Origin: Acidimicrobiales bacterium
Lineage (GTDB): Bacteria; Actinomycetota; Acidimicrobiia; Acidimicrobiales; Palsa-688
Length of the DNA stretch: 42,810 nt
NCBI GenBank assembly: GCA_035533095.1
Contig: DATLUM010000014.1
Coordinates: 1-42,810, forward strand
Direction: 5' to 3'
Shown: positions 41,377 through 42,810 of the stretch, in pieces
How positions within the stretch are numbered: the stretch's first letter is position 1
Layout: the number at the start of each line of letters is the position of its first letter
Notes under the pieces: generated by a model
Seen by the model: only the letters and a program-made list of their open reading frames with translations
Databases searched by the model: none
Told to the model about the DNA's origin: nothing
Made by a program: the position numbers and the translations under genes

Positions 41377-42162
41377 ATGAACGCATTGGATGGCAAGGTC
41401 GCGCTCATCACCGGGGCGAGCCGCGGCATCGGGGTCGCCATCGCGGAGCGTTTCGCCGCGGAAGGCGCTTCGGTCGCCGTGACGGCTCGGACCGTCGAGC
41501 CGGGGGGCAATCCGATGGAGGGCAGCCTCCAGGAGACCGTCGAGAAGATCGCTTCCGCCGGCGGCAGAGTCACGGCCATCGCCGCCGACCTCGCTCGCCC
41601 CGAAGAACGCGAACGCCTGATCCTGGAGACACAGGCGGCGCTCGGCCGCATCGACATTCTTGTCAACAACGCGGCCGTCACCTGGTTCATGCCCGTCGCG
41701 GAATTCACACCGAAGCGCCGGCAGCTCATGCTCGAGGTTCAGGTGTGCGCTCCAATGGATCTCGCCCAGCTGGTGCTCCCAGGCATGACGGCGGCGGGCG
41801 AGGGCTGGATCCTCAACATCTCCTCAGGTGCATCGCGCCACCCGTCGATTCCGCCACCGGAGGGTTGGCGCGCCGGAGGCGCCGTCTACGGCATGTGCAA
41901 GGCGGCGCTCGAGCGTTTGACGACCGGGCTCGCCGCTGAGGCTTACGAAGCCAACATCGCGGTGAACTCGCTTTCGCCGAGCAGGGTGGTCCCCACTCCC
42001 GGGACCGTCTTTCACCACCTCGTGAGGCCGGACGACCCGACCCAGATCGTCGAGCAACCGGAGGTCATGGCCGAGGCGGCGCTCGCTCTGTGCAGCCGCC
42101 AGCCGCGCACCCTCACGGGCCGGGTCGCCTACAGCCAGGATCTGCTCGCGGAGCTGGGGTAA
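41377..42162 (+). CDS. Short-chain dehydrogenase/reductase (SDR)
   Basis: 261 residues from the ATG at 41377, with an excellent ribosome-binding site (AAAAGGAGGA). TGASRGIG, DILVNNAA, catalytic Ser in LNISSGASRHPS and YGMCK are present. The insert near PPPEGWRAGGAVYGMCKAAL is seen in SDRs on large hydrophobic substrates. It is the last gene of the ferredoxin-P450 operon, 15 bases after the acyl-CoA synthetase. It may act on the hydroxyacyl-CoA or an earlier alcohol. Confidence 0.9.
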   Translation: MNALDGKVALITGASRGIGVAIAERFAAEGASVAVTARTVEPGGNPMEGSLQETVEKIASAGGRVTAIAADLARPEERERLILETQAALGRIDILVNNAAVTWFMPVAEFTPKRRQLMLEVQVCAPMDLAQLVLPGMTAAGEGWILNISSGASRHPSIPPPEGWRAGGAVYGMCKAALERLTTGLAAEAYEANIAVNSLSPSRVVPTPGTVFHHLVRPDDPTQIVEQPEVMAEAALALCSRQPRTLTGRVAYSQDLLAELG

Positions 42163-42173
42163 GTCCGTGAGCT

Positions 42174-42810
42174 CTAAGTAGTCTCGGCCGCAATCAGCGA
42201 GCTGAGCTCGACATCGGAGTCTGCGAGGCGGGCGGTGTCCACGGGCGCTCGCGACGCGACAAGCCTGCCAATTTGGTCCGAGACGTCCCAGACGTTGACG
42301 TTCATGCCCGCGACGACGCGACCGTCGCTGACCCAGAAGGCGATGAACTCGCGGGTTCCGGGATCGCCTCGGAAGACGACATCATCCCACTCGGTCGCGT
42401 AACCCGTGTACTCCATTCCGACGTCGTACTGGTCGGAGAAGAAGTAGGGGATCTTCTCGTAGGAAACGGTCTTGCCGAGCATGTTGCGGGCTACGGCAGG
42501 CCCCTGGTTGAGGGCGGACGACCAGTGCTCCAGACGGATGCGCCGATCGAAGACGGGGTGCCACACGTTGGCGACGTCCCCGGCGGCGAACACCCCCTCA
42601 GCGCTCGTATGCAGGCTTGGATCCGTGACGATGCCGTTGTCGACATCGAGCCCGGCGGCCACGGCGAGTTCGACCCTCGGGGTGACTCCGACGCCCACGA
42701 CAACGAGGTCTGCAGCAATTGCCCCGCTGTCGGCGAGGCGTACTTCCTCGACACGCGCGCTGCCCGCGAGCGATTCGATCTTCGCCCCGAGGTGCAACTC
42801 GACTCCGTGA
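42174..42810 (-). CDS. Ferredoxin-reductase-type FAD/NAD(P) flavoprotein (5' end off window)
   Basis: About 210 C-terminal residues; the frame is open to the last base (HGVELHLGAKIESLAG). ADLVVVGVGVTPRVELAVAAG and LHTSAEGVFAAGDVA are the second Rossmann region and FAD-binding end of Pyr_redox_2 proteins. The C-terminal IPYFFSDQYDVGMEYTGYAT, then FWVSDGRVVAGMNVNVWDVS is the reductase C-domain of ferredoxin reductases for oxygenases. It would move electrons from NAD(P)H to the ferredoxin at 36128. It is convergent with the P450 operon, so any functional link is inferred. Confidence 0.88.
   Translation of the reverse strand, partial: HGVELHLGAKIESLAGSARVEEVRLADSGAIAADLVVVGVGVTPRVELAVAAGLDVDNGIVTDPSLHTSAEGVFAAGDVANVWHPVFDRRIRLEHWSSALNQGPAVARNMLGKTVSYEKIPYFFSDQYDVGMEYTGYATEWDDVVFRGDPGTREFIAFWVSDGRVVAGMNVNVWDVSDQIGRLVASRAPVDTARLADSDVELSSLIAAETT

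Overview
The window is high-GC DNA with dense, often overlapping genes on both strands. The gene content points to an actinobacterium, plausibly an uncultured Acidimicrobiia-like lineage: an F420-type LLM oxidoreductase, SCO6745-type and DinB/DUF664 proteins, many short-chain dehydrogenases, a P450 with its own ferredoxin, GTG/TTG starts and an IdeR-like iron box. The lineage is an inference from gene types; no marker gene is present.

Positions 1-20991 form a mosaic of short, mostly unlinked units. They include the end of a membrane-anchored secreted protein, an ABC-F ATPase, a large V4R/GAF/GGDEF/EAL signalling protein, a methyltransferase, a flavin split-barrel protein, a TetR regulator, VOC and cupin proteins, an FTR1 iron permease with a well-formed iron-box promoter, an acyl-CoA synthetase, SDRs, a TrkA-type K+ channel, an LLM oxidoreductase plus thioesterase, an SRPBCC protein, a DinB protein and a SCO6745 protein. 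Broken genes lie between these: an EAL-domain scrap, an X-Pro-peptidase C-terminal domain without its hydrolase, a PhnB-like VOC gene with an internal deletion, an M15 peptidase scrap, and an unidentified fragment with two stops.

Positions 21048-33348 are the centrepiece: a selenocysteine formate dehydrogenase locus with the whole bacterial Sec-decoding kit. An MFS transporter, a shikimate-kinase-like protein with an altered glycine motif, and a hemerythrin-like protein that seems to lack one helix lead without real gaps into fdhA, fdhB and an NrfD-type membrane subunit. The fdhA frame is interrupted by one in-frame TGA (24244-24246) exactly at the catalytic Cys/Sec position, followed by a SECIS-like hairpin. 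After a strong palindrome come tRNA-Sec (selC, anticodon TCA), selA, selB and selD. selA starts only 6 nt after the tRNA CCA end. Together these genes make Sec-tRNA, deliver it to the SECIS and build a formate-oxidising, probably quinone-reducing membrane enzyme.

Positions 33474-35414 hold a divergent DHA2-family efflux pump and HxlR regulator sharing a small operator-like repeat, followed by a GNAT acetyltransferase. Positions 36128-42162 are a compact + strand operon: ferredoxin, cytochrome P450, SMP-30-like hydrolase, SDR, fused ADP-forming acyl-CoA synthetase and a second SDR. This looks like an oxidative catabolic pathway that hydroxylates a hydrophobic substrate and feeds it to CoA-linked breakdown. 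The window ends inside a convergent ferredoxin-reductase-type flavoprotein that could supply electrons to the ferredoxin.

No rRNA, CRISPR array, insertion sequence, integrase or phage gene was seen.
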